Source of the DNA: Rugosimonospora acidiphila
GTDB lineage: Bacteria; Actinomycetota; Actinomycetes; Mycobacteriales; Micromonosporaceae
Direction of reading: 5' to 3'
Length of the DNA: 64,000 nucleotides
NCBI RefSeq assembly: GCF_039543385.1
Contig: NZ_BAABJQ010000011.1
Coordinates: 62,001-126,000, forward strand
In this document: positions 25,732 through 34,678 of the stretch, piece by piece
Layout: each line of letters opens with the position of its first letter
Numbering within the stretch: the stretch's first letter is position 1
Notes under the pieces: generated by a model
Told to the model about the DNA's origin: nothing
The model's input: only the letters and a program-made list of their open reading frames with translations
Database searches by the model: none
Made by a program: the position numbers and the translations under genes

Positions 25732-25747
25732 AGGGCGGAGCCTATGT
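25728..25747 (-). promoter_or_regulatory. Hairpin overlapping a start codon
   Basis: ACATAGG and CCTATGT form a perfect 7-bp stem with a six-base loop. On the minus-strand message the AUG of the secreted protein gene is inside the 3' arm, and no ribosome-binding site precedes it. Folding would hide the start codon, so the element could regulate initiation. Confidence 0.4.
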
Positions 25748-25856
25748 CGCCGATCGCAAATAATCGATAACCATAAGTAAAATGCTGGCCGGCGCGGGGT
25801 CGAACTCACCGACCGTCGCGGGCACGGGGCACGGAGGCCGGCGGAGGGAGTGACGC

Positions 25857-26909
25857 ATGCAGCCCGTCGCGCTGGGAGCCAACCCACCGGCCACGTTCTA
25901 CCGGGGCGCCGGCCGGATCGCCCGGTTCCGTAACCTGCCGGCCGCCGGCCAGACGTATCCGGAGGACTGGATCGCCTCCACCACGGCGCGCTTCGGCACC
26001 GGACGGGAGGGTGGCGCGCCCGCCGACGGGATGACCGTCCTGCCCGACGGCCGGCCGCTGGCCGACGCGATAGCCGAGGCGCCCGAGCGGTGGCTGGGAC
26101 CCGGGCACGTGGCCAGGTACGGCGCCGACCCCACGATCCTGGTCAAGCTGCTCGACACCGGGCAACGGCTGCCGCTGCACGTGCACCCCGACCGCGGGTT
26201 CGCCCGCGCCCATTTGGCGTCCCCGTACGGCAAGACCGAGGCCTGGGTGATCCTCGACGCCGTACCGGACGCGGAGGTGTTCCTCGGCTTCCGTCGTCCG
26301 GTCGGCGGGGATGAGCTGGCCGGCTGGATCGCCGGGCGGGATTCGGCTGCCATGCTCGCCGCGGTCAACCGGGTGCCCGTGCGTGCCGGCGACACCGTGC
26401 TCGTACCGGCCGGCCTGCCGCACTCCATCGGCGAGGGCGTGCTGCTGGTGGAGGTGCAGGAGGCCACCGACTTCTCGGTGATGCTGGAGCAGGACGGCTT
26501 CGGGCTGGACCCGGCCACCGCGCTGCTCGGGCTGCCCCGCGACCGGGCGCTGGCCTGTGTGGACCGCAGCGGTTGGGGCGCAGACCGGCTGTCCGGCCTG
26601 CGCCGCGACCGGGCGTCGGCCGGATCGGAGGGGATCGCCGGCCGTCCCGGAGTCGCGCGCCTGTTCCCCGCGGCGGCCGACGAGTTCTTCGCCGCCGAAC
26701 TGCTGCGCCCGGACCCGATCAGCGTGCTCGACCCGGGCTTCTGCGTGGTGGTGGTCGATGCCGGGCACGGGGTGCTCGAGCCGGAGGACGGGCCCGCCGT
26801 CCCGGTCGCGGGCGGCGACACGCTGGTCATCGGGTACGGGTCGGGGCAGTGCGTGCTGCGCGGAAGCGTGACCGCCATCCGGGCGCGGCCGGCGCCGATG
26901 CCGTCATGA
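25857..26909 (+). CDS. Class I mannose-6-phosphate isomerase-like cupin protein
   Basis: 350 residues, cytoplasmic. The segments RLPLHVHPDRGFAR (metal-binding histidines), YGKTEAWVILDA (metal-binding glutamate) and VLVPAGLPHSIG.GVLLVEVQEATDFS match the type I phosphomannose isomerase cupin. These enzymes interconvert mannose-6-phosphate and fructose-6-phosphate using zinc. The protein starts PPATFYRGAGRIARFR, as in an actinobacterial subgroup more divergent than ManA, so the substrate may be another sugar phosphate. Divergent from the secreted-protein gene. GGAGGGAG precedes the ATG. Confidence 0.8.
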   Translation: MQPVALGANPPATFYRGAGRIARFRNLPAAGQTYPEDWIASTTARFGTGREGGAPADGMTVLPDGRPLADAIAEAPERWLGPGHVARYGADPTILVKLLDTGQRLPLHVHPDRGFARAHLASPYGKTEAWVILDAVPDAEVFLGFRRPVGGDELAGWIAGRDSAAMLAAVNRVPVRAGDTVLVPAGLPHSIGEGVLLVEVQEATDFSVMLEQDGFGLDPATALLGLPRDRALACVDRSGWGADRLSGLRRDRASAGSEGIAGRPGVARLFPAAADEFFAAELLRPDPISVLDPGFCVVVVDAGHGVLEPEDGPAVPVAGGDTLVIGYGSGQCVLRGSVTAIRARPAPMPS

Positions 26910-26957
26910 CTCGGCCCCAGCGGCCCGCCGCCGACACCGCACCGACGACTGACCGAT

Positions 26958-27009
26958 TTGAGTGATTTTGTGATGATATCAATGGTTAGAAGATATCTCA
27001 CTATGGTTT
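26958..27009 (+). promoter_or_regulatory. AT-rich promoter region of polysaccharide deacetylase gene
   Basis: About 50 bases (TTGAGTGATTTTGTGATGAT onward) are strongly AT-rich in an otherwise GC-rich window. They contain two copies of the palindrome GATATC separated by 11 bases. The stretch directly precedes the GTG start at 27010 and very likely holds the promoter and an operator. Confidence 0.4.
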
Positions 27010-27918
27010 GTGCCTAACGTTGACTTTGTGAGTGAGCGGTGGAGTCCGCGGCGCCGGTACACGGCCGCGGTGATAGCGATGATGATGGTGGCGGCCGTGC
27101 TGATCGGCCTCGGCCTCGCCGGAGTCGGCAGACATCACGCGCAGACCGCCGCTCGACCGGACTCGGGCGCTCAGGCGGACCGTCCCGGTGCGGGGCCCGC
27201 GTTCCCGTCCGCCAGCCCCACGCCCTCGCCGTCGGCCCCGGTGCCGTCCGGGCCTCCGCTGCCGCCCGACCCGACCGGGCCGGACGGTGCGCTGACCGAC
27301 ACCGGCAACGGCAACGTCGCGCTCACCTTCGACGACGGGCCGAACCCGGACTGGACCCTCCAGGTGCTCGCCCTGCTGCGCCAGTACAAAATCCACGCGA
27401 CGTTCTGCCTCATCGGCGAGCAGGTGCAGGAGTACCCGCAGTTGGTGCAGGCGATCGTCGCCGACGGGCACACCATCTGCAACCACTCCTGGGACCACGA
27501 CGAGGAGATGGCCGGCAAGTCCGAGTCGTACATCCGCAGCGAACTCCAGCGCACCACCGACGCGATCGAGGCGGCGGCGCCCGGTACGCCCATCAAGTAC
27601 TACCGGCAGCCCGGCGGCAACTGGTCACCGCAGATCGTGCAGATCGCCACGGAGATGGGCATGAGCTCGCTGGATTGGAGCGTCGACCCGCAGGACTGGA
27701 CGGTGCCGGCGGTGTCCACCATCGAGAACACGGTGCTGAGTCAGACCACCACCGGTTCGATAGTGCTCATGCACGATGGTGGCGGCGACCGCAGCCACAC
27801 CATCAGCGCGCTGGGCGTACTGCTGCCCAACCTCGAGCAGCGGTTCCACCTGCAGCCGATGCCGACCGTGGTGCCCAGCCAGGACCCGGACGAGATCAAG
27901 CCGAGCAACGCCGCCTGA
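27010..27918 (+). CDS. Polysaccharide deacetylase (CE4, NodB-type), membrane-anchored or secreted
   Basis: 302 residues from GTG (an in-frame GTG at 27028 is an alternative). A basic N-terminus and one hydrophobic helix (AAVIAMMMVAAVLIGLGLAG) anchor or export it, followed by a Pro/Ser linker to about residue 95. The NodB domain carries motif 1 LTFDDGPNPD (catalytic Asp108, metal-binding Asp109), motif 2 NHSWDHD (His159 and His163), motif 3 YYRQPGGNW, and motif 5 SIVLMHDGGGDRSHT. It should remove N- or O-acetyl groups from cell wall glycan or chitin-like polymers using zinc outside the membrane. Confidence 0.92.
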   Translation: MPNVDFVSERWSPRRRYTAAVIAMMMVAAVLIGLGLAGVGRHHAQTAARPDSGAQADRPGAGPAFPSASPTPSPSAPVPSGPPLPPDPTGPDGALTDTGNGNVALTFDDGPNPDWTLQVLALLRQYKIHATFCLIGEQVQEYPQLVQAIVADGHTICNHSWDHDEEMAGKSESYIRSELQRTTDAIEAAAPGTPIKYYRQPGGNWSPQIVQIATEMGMSSLDWSVDPQDWTVPAVSTIENTVLSQTTTGSIVLMHDGGGDRSHTISALGVLLPNLEQRFHLQPMPTVVPSQDPDEIKPSNAA

Positions 27919-27923
27919 GGGGT

Positions 27924-27944
27924 CCGGGCCGGCGCCCGGCCCGG
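27924..27944. terminator. Bidirectional hairpin terminator
   Basis: CCGGGCCGG and CCGGCCCGG form a perfect 9-bp stem with a three-base loop. It lies between the stop codons of the convergent deacetylase gene (27918) and the small membrane protein gene (27951). Confidence 0.65.
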
Positions 27945-27950
27945 GTGTGC

Positions 27951-28082
27951 TCAGCGCTTGCCCTTGCCCTTGCCGAACATGGCCCGGATCGCGGCGTAGA
28001 TCAGCAGCAGTCCGAGGACTATTCCGACGAACCTGACTCCGGGCAGATCTTGGGCGCCGTCGGCGAGGATCTGTGCGCGCAT
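27951..28082 (-). CDS. Tiny single-pass membrane protein
   Basis: 43 residues: a short polar N-terminus (MRAQILADGAQDLPG), one hydrophobic helix (FVGIVLGLLLIYAAIRAMF) and the basic tail GKGKGKR. The layout (one helix, positive cytoplasmic end) is that of a genuine small membrane protein rather than a chance frame. It lies 56 bases downstream of arfB on the same strand. Function unknown. Confidence 0.55.
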   Translation of the reverse strand: MRAQILADGAQDLPGVRFVGIVLGLLLIYAAIRAMFGKGKGKR

Positions 28083-28138
28083 GTACCGACTCTGACAGAT
28101 CAGCCCGGCGACGGGTAGCGACGCGGCCCGGCGCCGGC

Positions 28139-28564
28139 TTACTCCTCGGTGCCGCGGCGCTGCTGCTTGAGTTGGCCGCGGCGCTTCTTGGCGTCGAGCC
28201 GGGCCTGCACCTTGCCCCGGGACGGCCGGGTCGGCCGGCGGGCCTTGGCCGGCGCCGCCACCGCCTCGGCCAGCAGGGCGACCAGCCGGGCCTCCGCGGC
28301 CCGCCGGTTCTGCAGCTGCGAACGGTGCTCCGACGCGGTCACCACTATCGCGCCGTCGATCAGCCGCGAGCCGAGGCGGTCCAGCGCGCGCGCCTTGAGA
28401 TGATCCGGCAGGGCGGTGGTACCGGCGAGGTCGAACCGCAGCTCGACCCGGGAGTCGGCGGTGTTCACCGACTGGCCGCCCGGCCCGCCGGAGCGGCTGA
28501 ACCGCCAGCTCAACTCGCTGCGAGGGATGGCGACGGAGCGGGTCACCGGCAGAAGATCGGCCAC
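28139..28564 (-). CDS. arfB: Alternative ribosome-rescue factor (peptidyl-tRNA hydrolase) ArfB
   Basis: 141 residues. The release-factor motif RSGGPGGQSVN places GGQ in the loop that enters the peptidyl transferase centre, and the C-terminal basic tail (KARRPTRPSRGKVQARLDAKKRRGQ, split here by description) matches the ArfB/YaeJ tail that occupies the empty mRNA channel of stalled ribosomes. It lacks the codon-recognition domains of RF1/RF2. It frees ribosomes stalled without a stop codon, acting beside tmRNA. It is followed by a small membrane protein gene. Confidence 0.9.
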   Translation of the reverse strand: MADLLPVTRSVAIPRSELSWRFSRSGGPGGQSVNTADSRVELRFDLAGTTALPDHLKARALDRLGSRLIDGAIVVTASEHRSQLQNRRAAEARLVALLAEAVAAPAKARRPTRPSRGKVQARLDAKKRRGQLKQQRRGTEE

Positions 28565-28726
28565 CCTGCCAGCATGCCGTACCGCTCAATCCCACCGCGC
28601 CGCGACCGACCATTCCCCGGCGTGACCGCCCGCGAGGCCGCTACCAGCGGCTTGGCGTTGACTTCCCAGGCAACTCCTACCCATACCAGGTTGCGTCGCG
28701 GGCGAATTGCGGCAAGCTGGACACCG

Positions 28727-30061
28727 ATGCGAGTGCCAACCAGTTCGGCCGAGGCCGCCATTTCCTCCACCAACCAGCGTCCGGTGCCAGCCGCCCCGGA
28801 GGGGCGTGGCGGGCGCTCGGCCGCGCCTCGATCCGCCTCGGCCGCGCAGACCCGGGACGGCGGTCGGCCGCGGCCGGCCAGGCTTCCGCAGATCGACGTG
28901 ATGCGGTTGTTGATCTGCGCCTCCGTCGTGGCCACCCACGTCGTGTCCAACGCCAACCCGATGGAGAGCGGACCGGCCAACGCGGTGGTCAACGTCCTGC
29001 ACTACACCCGGCAGGCGTTCTTCTTCATCAGCGCGCTGGTCCTGGTCCACGTGCACTGGTCGGACGTTCGGGCCGACGGCCGGGTGGACAGCACGCCCGG
29101 TTCGCTGCGCCGGCGAGTCGCCGTGCTGGGCGTGCCGTACCTGGTGTGGAGCACGTTCTACGCAGTACTCGGGCTGGTCACCGCCTACTCCGGGGGCGCG
29201 CTGCGGCAGTTGCCGTGGACCTGGTTCGTCGGGTTGTTGCAGGGCACCGACGGCTACCACATGTACTTCCTGCTGGTCAGCGTCGAGTTCGCGCTGGTCT
29301 TCCCGGTGTTCCTCAAGCTGCTGCACGCCACCCGGGGGCATCACGGCCGGCTGTTGATCGTCTCCGGCCTGCTGGAACTGGCCACCATGGCGCTGTTCCA
29401 CTACGTGTACCAGCCGGAGGGCTGGTGGCGCGCGTTCGTCGGCGAGTCGAGCCTGACCGCGTACCAGTTCTGGGTGATCCTCGGCGGCGTCACCGCCATC
29501 CATTTCGGGCGGTTCCACGCCTGGGCGATGCGCCGGCGGCTGGTGGTCGGGTTCGCGCTGGCCGGCGTGTGCCTGGCGGCGACCGGGCTGTTTCTCGGCG
29601 CGGTGCAGGCCGGCGAGCCGCCCGAGTTCGCCGGGCGCTCGCTGCAGCCGATCACGGTGCCGCTGAGCCTCGCCGCGATCGCGGCCTTCTACCAGGTCTC
29701 GGTGTGGCTGGCCGGTCGGCGGTGGTCGGGCCGGATAGTGGCCTCCGGCACGTACCTGTCCTTCGGCATCTACCTGAGCCATCCGGCGATCCTGACCGGC
29801 CTGCTCTACCTGCAGCGCCGGCTGCCGGCCGGGGTGGCCCGGCACGCGGTGACGGTGACCTTCACGATCTGCGTGCTGGACTTCCTCCTCGCGGTGGCGG
29901 TGGCCGCCCTGCTCAGTCGCACCCCGTGGAGTAAGGCGCTGATCGGGCGCGCGCGGCGGCGGCCGGCGCGGCGTGTCGCGGAGCCGGCCGGCGCGCCCGG
30001 CGCCGCGACCGAACCGCCGGGGCCTGGGCAGCGGACGGAGTCGGTCGGCGCCAGCGGATGA
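28727..30061 (+). CDS. Acyltransferase family 3 integral membrane protein
   Basis: 444 residues. The N-terminal 60 residues are a disordered Ala/Pro/Arg tail, then about ten membrane helices. The first helix region QIDVMRLLICASVVATHVV carries the conserved R..H pair of acyltransferase-3 enzymes, and FGIYLSHPAIL near the end is also typical. Such proteins transfer acyl groups from cytoplasmic donors to extracellular glycans, lipids or natural products. The ATG at 28727 has no clear Shine-Dalgarno. The last 149 bases overlap the 3' end of a convergent kinase gene. Confidence 0.8.
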   Translation: MRVPTSSAEAAISSTNQRPVPAAPEGRGGRSAAPRSASAAQTRDGGRPRPARLPQIDVMRLLICASVVATHVVSNANPMESGPANAVVNVLHYTRQAFFFISALVLVHVHWSDVRADGRVDSTPGSLRRRVAVLGVPYLVWSTFYAVLGLVTAYSGGALRQLPWTWFVGLLQGTDGYHMYFLLVSVEFALVFPVFLKLLHATRGHHGRLLIVSGLLELATMALFHYVYQPEGWWRAFVGESSLTAYQFWVILGGVTAIHFGRFHAWAMRRRLVVGFALAGVCLAATGLFLGAVQAGEPPEFAGRSLQPITVPLSLAAIAAFYQVSVWLAGRRWSGRIVASGTYLSFGIYLSHPAILTGLLYLQRRLPAGVARHAVTVTFTICVLDFLLAVAVAALLSRTPWSKALIGRARRRPARRVAEPAGAPGAATEPPGPGQRTESVGASG

Positions 30062-30911
30062 GCTGACCCGGCTCGGCGGCCAGCATGGCCCAGAGCGCCA
30101 GCGCGACGGTGGCGCTGTCCGGCCGGCCCTCGGGACGCCTGGCCATGCAGTCCCGGCACAGCTCGGCCAGCCCGTCCGGCAGCTGCGGCACCAGCAGCAC
30201 CGGGACCGGGGCGCTGTGCCGCAGCCGGGCCGCGGCCAGGTCGCCGTCCGGCCCAGCGCTCGGGTAGGGCGAGCGCCCGGTGAGCATCTGGTACAGCACC
30301 ACGCCCAGCGCGTACACGTCATCGGCGGGGGAGTTGGCGATGCTGGCACGGCGGGCGGGCAGCGGCCCGGCGGCGCGGGCCATGGCGGAGACCGGCTCGA
30401 CGGTGGTGGCCGCGCCGAAGTCGATGATCTTCACGCCGTTCGACGTCATCATGATGTTGCCGGGGGTCAGGTCGCGGTGCACCACCCCTCGCCGGTGCGC
30501 GATGGCCAGCACGTCGGCGATGGTCGCCGCTGTCCGTACCGCCTCCCGCCAGGGCAGCGCCCCGCCGGCGAGCCGGCCGGCCAGCACCGCGCCGGTCAGC
30601 AGCTCCATCGCGACGTAGGGCACGCACCGGCCGTCCGGCAGTGGCGCGTCGCCGAACCCGTACACCTTCGGGACGCTGGGGTGGCGCAGCCGCTCGGTGA
30701 TCACGGCCTCCTCGTGCACCCTGATCCGGGCGCGGGGATCGCCGGCCAGGGCGGGCGCGAGCAGCTTGACCGCGCTGCGCACGCCGCGAAGTGTGTCGAT
30801 GGCCTTGTACACCACCGAGACGCCGCCATAGCCGATTGGGCCGAGCAGGACGTACCGGCCGACGATGGCGGTACCCATCCGGAACCATGACACCGCGCCA
30901 CTATCGCCCAT
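29913..30911 (-). CDS. Serine/threonine protein kinase without membrane domain
   Basis: 332 residues. The kinase domain has the glycine loop LGPIGYGGVSVVYKA, the ATP-anchoring Lys in SAVKLLAPAL, the catalytic loop VVHRDLTPGNIMM, and DFG in KIIDFGAAT. The activation segment ends in NSPADDVYALGVVLYQM, so the usual APE motif is replaced. The tail (about 275-332) is Arg/Ala/Pro-rich without a membrane helix, and its last 50 codons overlap the acyltransferase gene on the other strand. ATG at 30878 (MGTAIVGRY) is a possible shorter start. Substrate unknown. Confidence 0.8.
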   Translation of the reverse strand: MGDSGAVSWFRMGTAIVGRYVLLGPIGYGGVSVVYKAIDTLRGVRSAVKLLAPALAGDPRARIRVHEEAVITERLRHPSVPKVYGFGDAPLPDGRCVPYVAMELLTGAVLAGRLAGGALPWREAVRTAATIADVLAIAHRRGVVHRDLTPGNIMMTSNGVKIIDFGAATTVEPVSAMARAAGPLPARRASIANSPADDVYALGVVLYQMLTGRSPYPSAGPDGDLAAARLRHSAPVPVLLVPQLPDGLAELCRDCMARRPEGRPDSATVALALWAMLAAEPGQLIRWRRPTPSAAQAPAVRSRRRARRPAPRHAAPAAAARARSAPYSTGCD

Positions 30912-31094
30912 CGCGATCTCGGGTGGCAAGACTCAGATTGGAACTTGCGAATATTCCGAGATCAACGCCGACCGCCCGAATGTCCACAAGGGATAGTCGC
31001 GGTTTTTCCCGAGGGCCCGCGCGCACCGGCCGTTGTCGCGAGGCGGCCGGCTCTGATAGGACGGTGGTACCTCGTCGACGGAAGGAAGCCCAGC

Positions 31095-32183
31095 ATGCCC
31101 AGTCAGGTCTCTGCGGTGGTCGCCATGGCCAAGGACGCTCCGGTCACGGTGGAGACCATCGTGGTGCCCGACCCCGGTCCGGGCGAGGCGCTCGTCGCGG
31201 TGCGGGCGTGCGGCGTCTGCCACACCGACCTGCACTATCGCGAGGGCGGGATCGGCGACGACTACCCGTACCTGCTCGGCCACGAGGCGGCCGGCGTGGT
31301 CGAGGCGGTCGGGGACGGGGTCACCGACGTGGCGCCCGGCGACTTCGTGGTGCTCAACTGGCGCGCGGTCTGCGGCCAGTGCCGCGCGTGCCGGCGGGGT
31401 CGCCCGTGGTACTGCTTCAACACCGCCAACGCCACCCAGAAGATGACGCTGGCCGACGGCACGCCGCTGTCGCCCGCGCTGGGCATCGGCGCGTTCGCGG
31501 CCAAGACGCTGGTCGCCGCCGGCCAGTGCACCAAGGTCGACCCGCAGGCGCCGGCCACGGTCGCCGGCCTGCTCGGCTGCGGGGTGATGGCCGGCCTCGG
31601 CGCCGCCATGAACACCGGCAACGTCGGGCGCGGCGACAGCGTGGCGGTGTTCGGCTGCGGCGGGGTGGGCGACGCGGCGATCGCCGGCGCGAGCCTGGCC
31701 GGCGCCACCACCGTCATCGCGGTCGACGTGGACGACCGCAAGCTGGCCTGGGCCCGCGACTTCGGGGCCACCCACGTCATCAACTCCCGCCAGACCGAGC
31801 CGGTCGAGGCGATCCGGGCGCTCACCGGCGGCAACGGCGTGGACGTGGCAATCGACGCGGTGGGCCTGCCGGAGGTGTACCGCAGCGCGTTCTACGCCCG
31901 GGATCTGGCCGGCACCGTGGTGCTGGTCGGGGTGCCGCGGCCGGAGATGACGCTGGAGTTGCCGATGCTCGACGTGTTCGGTCGCGGAGGCGCACTCAAG
32001 TCCTCGTGGTACGGCGACTGCCTGCCCAGCCGCGACTTCCCCACGCTGATCACGCTGTTCCAGCAGGGCCGGCTGCCGCTGGACAGGTTCGTGAGCGAGA
32101 CGATCGGGCTCGAGGATGTCGAGGAGGCGTTCGGTCGGATGAGCCGGGGCGAGGTGCTGCGCAGCGTGGTGGTGCTGGACTGA
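31095..32183 (+). CDS. mscR: S-(hydroxymethyl)mycothiol dehydrogenase
   Basis: 362 residues, a zinc-dependent medium-chain dehydrogenase. The catalytic zinc site shows in CGVCHTDLHYREGG and GHEAAGVVEAVG, the structural zinc cysteines in CGQCRACRRGRPWYC, and the NAD-binding loop in FGCGGVGDAAIAGA. The N-terminus MPSQVSAVVAMAKDAPV and the segment FNTANATQKMTLADG are typical of the mycothiol-dependent formaldehyde dehydrogenase rather than of other class III enzymes. It oxidises the formaldehyde-mycothiol adduct to the formyl thioester, detoxifying formaldehyde. GAAGGAAG precedes the ATG. It implies that the host makes mycothiol. Confidence 0.88.
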   Translation: MPSQVSAVVAMAKDAPVTVETIVVPDPGPGEALVAVRACGVCHTDLHYREGGIGDDYPYLLGHEAAGVVEAVGDGVTDVAPGDFVVLNWRAVCGQCRACRRGRPWYCFNTANATQKMTLADGTPLSPALGIGAFAAKTLVAAGQCTKVDPQAPATVAGLLGCGVMAGLGAAMNTGNVGRGDSVAVFGCGGVGDAAIAGASLAGATTVIAVDVDDRKLAWARDFGATHVINSRQTEPVEAIRALTGGNGVDVAIDAVGLPEVYRSAFYARDLAGTVVLVGVPRPEMTLELPMLDVFGRGGALKSSWYGDCLPSRDFPTLITLFQQGRLPLDRFVSETIGLEDVEEAFGRMSRGEVLRSVVVLD

Positions 32184-32189
32184 CGCGGG

Positions 32190-32942
32190 TCAGCTGAACA
32201 ACGTCCGGGGCCGCTCCTGCCGCACCCCGTCGAGGTCGATGTCCACCTTCTCGTTGTAGAAGCAGGCCAATCCGGCGATCTTCTGGCTCTCCGGCAGGGG
32301 GGTGCGGTAGATCCACACCAGGTCCTCGTGCAGGCGCCCCTCGACCTCGATCGACCAGTACGCGGCGGTGCCCTTGTACGGGCAGTGGGTCTGGGTCTGC
32401 GAGGGGCGCAGCAGGTCGGTGCGGAGATCGCCGATCGGCAGGTAGTAGCGCGGCGGCAGGCCGGTCTCGAACAGGATCCGGGGGTTGTGCGAGTCGGCCA
32501 GGGTCACCCCGTCCAGCTCCACGCGCACGTGCCGCCCGCTGCCCAGGATGTCCACCCGGGTGTACGGGTCGCGGGGGTGGGTGTAGACCGGCTCGTCCTC
32601 CTCCAGCCACTCGTGCATCGCACCCCAGTCCAGCCGGACCGCGGTGCGCAGCGCCTCGACGGGCGAGTCACGGTACCAACGGGCCGCCCCGGCCGCCGTG
32701 CCGCGCTTGGTCACCACGTTCAGCACGTCGGCGTCGCCCCGGCTCGGCGAGTGGTCGGTGGCGCCGGTGCCGCGCAGCTCGGCCAGCACGTCGCCGGAGG
32801 GGATGTAGTAGGTCGGGTAGTAGGGCACCTCCCACACCAGCAACGGCCGCAGGGTGTCGGCGACCAGCTCCCCGTTGAGGTACGCGCGCACCCGCTTGTG
32901 GCCGGTCTCGACCCGTAGCCGTCCCCGCCTCTCGTCGGTCAT
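32190..32942 (-). CDS. DUF427 domain protein (tandem copies)
   Basis: 250 residues with two DUF427 units. The first (about 10-110) has KRVRAYLNGELVADTLRP and VPYYPTYYIPSGDV; the second (about 140-250) has RHVRVELDGVTLADSHNP, GLPPRYYLPIGDL and HCPYKGTAAYWSIEV, then LACFYNEKVDI. The family is widespread in actinobacteria and cyanobacteria, and its activity is not established. The start at 32942 follows the family; upstream in-frame codons encode a basic run. It converges on mscR with a six-base gap. Confidence 0.85.
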   Translation of the reverse strand: MTDERRGRLRVETGHKRVRAYLNGELVADTLRPLLVWEVPYYPTYYIPSGDVLAELRGTGATDHSPSRGDADVLNVVTKRGTAAGAARWYRDSPVEALRTAVRLDWGAMHEWLEEDEPVYTHPRDPYTRVDILGSGRHVRVELDGVTLADSHNPRILFETGLPPRYYLPIGDLRTDLLRPSQTQTHCPYKGTAAYWSIEVEGRLHEDLVWIYRTPLPESQKIAGLACFYNEKVDIDLDGVRQERPRTLFS

Positions 32943-32986
32943 GCCACCAGTCTGCCCGATCCGCCGCCGGCAGACCGGGCGACTAC

Positions 32987-34678
32987 TCAGCCCCGCGGCG
33001 AGCCGGTCAGCTCGATCGGGTAAGGCCCGTCCCCGCCGTCGGCCCCCTGGCCGCCGTGCTTCCGGCCGTCGACCCCCTGGCCGCCCGGCTCCTCGTCGCA
33101 CGCCTCTTCGTCATCGGCGGGGGCGCCGGGCGGCGTGCGCAGCGGCAGCAGGGCCCGGAACGCGGACCCGGCGCCGGGGGCGGTGCGCAGCTCGGCCCGG
33201 CCCCCGTGCGCGGTGACGATGGCGGCCACGATGGCCAGCCCCAGCCCGGCCCCGCTGGCCCCGCTGGCGGACTCGGCCTCGGTGGCGGATGCGGTGGTGC
33301 CGGCCGGCGCGGCGGCCCGCGAGCGGCTCGGGTCCGCCCGGTAGAGCCGCTCGAACACGTGGACCGCCTCCGCGCGGGTCAGCCCCGGCCCGGTGTCCAC
33401 GACCTCCAGGACGGCCAGCGGCGTGCCCGGGTCCGGCTCCCGCCCGACCGCGGCGGTCGGCTCGCCGTCGGACGGGCGCACGGTGTCCACCCGCACCGTG
33501 ATCGCGGCCTCGGCCGGGGTGTGCTGGAGGGCGTTGGCGATCAGGTTGGTGGCGACCTGGCGCAGCCGGGGCTCGTCGCCGTACACCATGGGCGGCTCGG
33601 GGGACGGCTCCAGCCGGATGAACCGGCCCGGTACCCGGGCGTGCGCGTCGCGTACCGCGTCCATCGCGATGGCCAGCAGGTCGACCGGCGAGCGGTCCAG
33701 CGGCCGCTCCTGGTCCAGCCGGGCCAGCAGCATGAGGTCGGCCACGAGCAGCGCCATCCGGGCGGCCTCGGACTCGATCCGGCCCATCGCCTCGTCCAGC
33801 GCCGGGCCGGGCGGGGCGCCGCCGCGCCGGTACAGCTCGGCGAAGCCCTGGATCGAGGTCAGCGGGGTGCGCAGCTCGTGCGAGGCGTCCGCGAGGAACT
33901 GGCGCAGCCGCTGTTCGGACGCGGTACGGGCGGCCAGCGCCGCCTCGATCTGGCCGAGCATGGTGTTCAACGCGATGCCCAGCCGGCCCACCTCGGTGTG
34001 TGGGTCACTGCCCTCGACCCGCCGGGACACCTCGCCCCGGGCGATGGCCTCGGCGGTGTCCTCCATATGGGTCAGCGGGGCCAGGCCGAGCCGCACCACC
34101 GAGGCGGCGGCCAGCCCGAGCAGCAGGAGCATCAGCAGGGTGACCGCGGAATCGATCGCGGAGAGCCGGTCGGCGGTCGCGTCGACCTGGCGCAGCGACA
34201 CCGCGACGGCGACGACGTCGCCGTCCTCGCGGTGCGCGGTCTGCACCCGCCACGGGTCGCCCCTGCGCGTGTTCCGGGCCGTGTACGGGCCGGCGTCGGC
34301 CCGGTCGGCCAGCGCCCCGAACGAGCCCAGGTCGGGCGCGCCGCCGCCGCTGTCGGCGCTGCCCCGCACCAGCGAGCCGTCCGGCGCGAAGATGTAGACC
34401 CGAAGCTCGGGGGAGAGGTTCTGCAGGAAGCGCGGGCGGGCGGCGGGCAGGTCCGGCTCGTTGGCCGCCGGGGTGTGCTCGTAGGCGCTCACGGTGCTGG
34501 CCAGCTGCTGGTCGATGCGGCCGAGCAGGTAGGAGTGCAGCAGGAACAGGCCGGCCAGGTTCGCCAGGATCAGCGCGACGCCGGCCAGGCTCGCGATCGC
34601 CGCCACCATCCGGGACCGCAGGCTCCAGCGCCGCCACCGTCGAGGTCGCCAGCGCCGCAGGCCCCGGCGGCGGATCAC
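32987..34678 (-). CDS. Sensor histidine kinase (HAMP, HisKA, HATPase)
   Basis: 563 residues. Two membrane helices (about 27-50 and 165-190) bracket an extracytoplasmic sensor loop. HAMP follows (LAPLTHMEDTAEAIARGEVS). The phospho-acceptor box is DASHELRTPLTSIQGFAELY. The ATP-binding domain has the N box (LRQVATNLIANALQHTP), DTGPGLTR, a 40-residue Ala/Ser insertion, and GAGLGLAIVAAIV. It is the partner of the response regulator encoded directly upstream, with a four-base ATGA overlap. The signal is unknown. Confidence 0.92.
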   Translation of the reverse strand: MIRRRGLRRWRPRRWRRWSLRSRMVAAIASLAGVALILANLAGLFLLHSYLLGRIDQQLASTVSAYEHTPAANEPDLPAARPRFLQNLSPELRVYIFAPDGSLVRGSADSGGGAPDLGSFGALADRADAGPYTARNTRRGDPWRVQTAHREDGDVVAVAVSLRQVDATADRLSAIDSAVTLLMLLLLGLAAASVVRLGLAPLTHMEDTAEAIARGEVSRRVEGSDPHTEVGRLGIALNTMLGQIEAALAARTASEQRLRQFLADASHELRTPLTSIQGFAELYRRGGAPPGPALDEAMGRIESEAARMALLVADLMLLARLDQERPLDRSPVDLLAIAMDAVRDAHARVPGRFIRLEPSPEPPMVYGDEPRLRQVATNLIANALQHTPAEAAITVRVDTVRPSDGEPTAAVGREPDPGTPLAVLEVVDTGPGLTRAEAVHVFERLYRADPSRSRAAAPAGTTASATEAESASGASGAGLGLAIVAAIVTAHGGRAELRTAPGAGSAFRALLPLRTPPGAPADDEEACDEEPGGQGVDGRKHGGQGADGGDGPYPIELTGSPRG

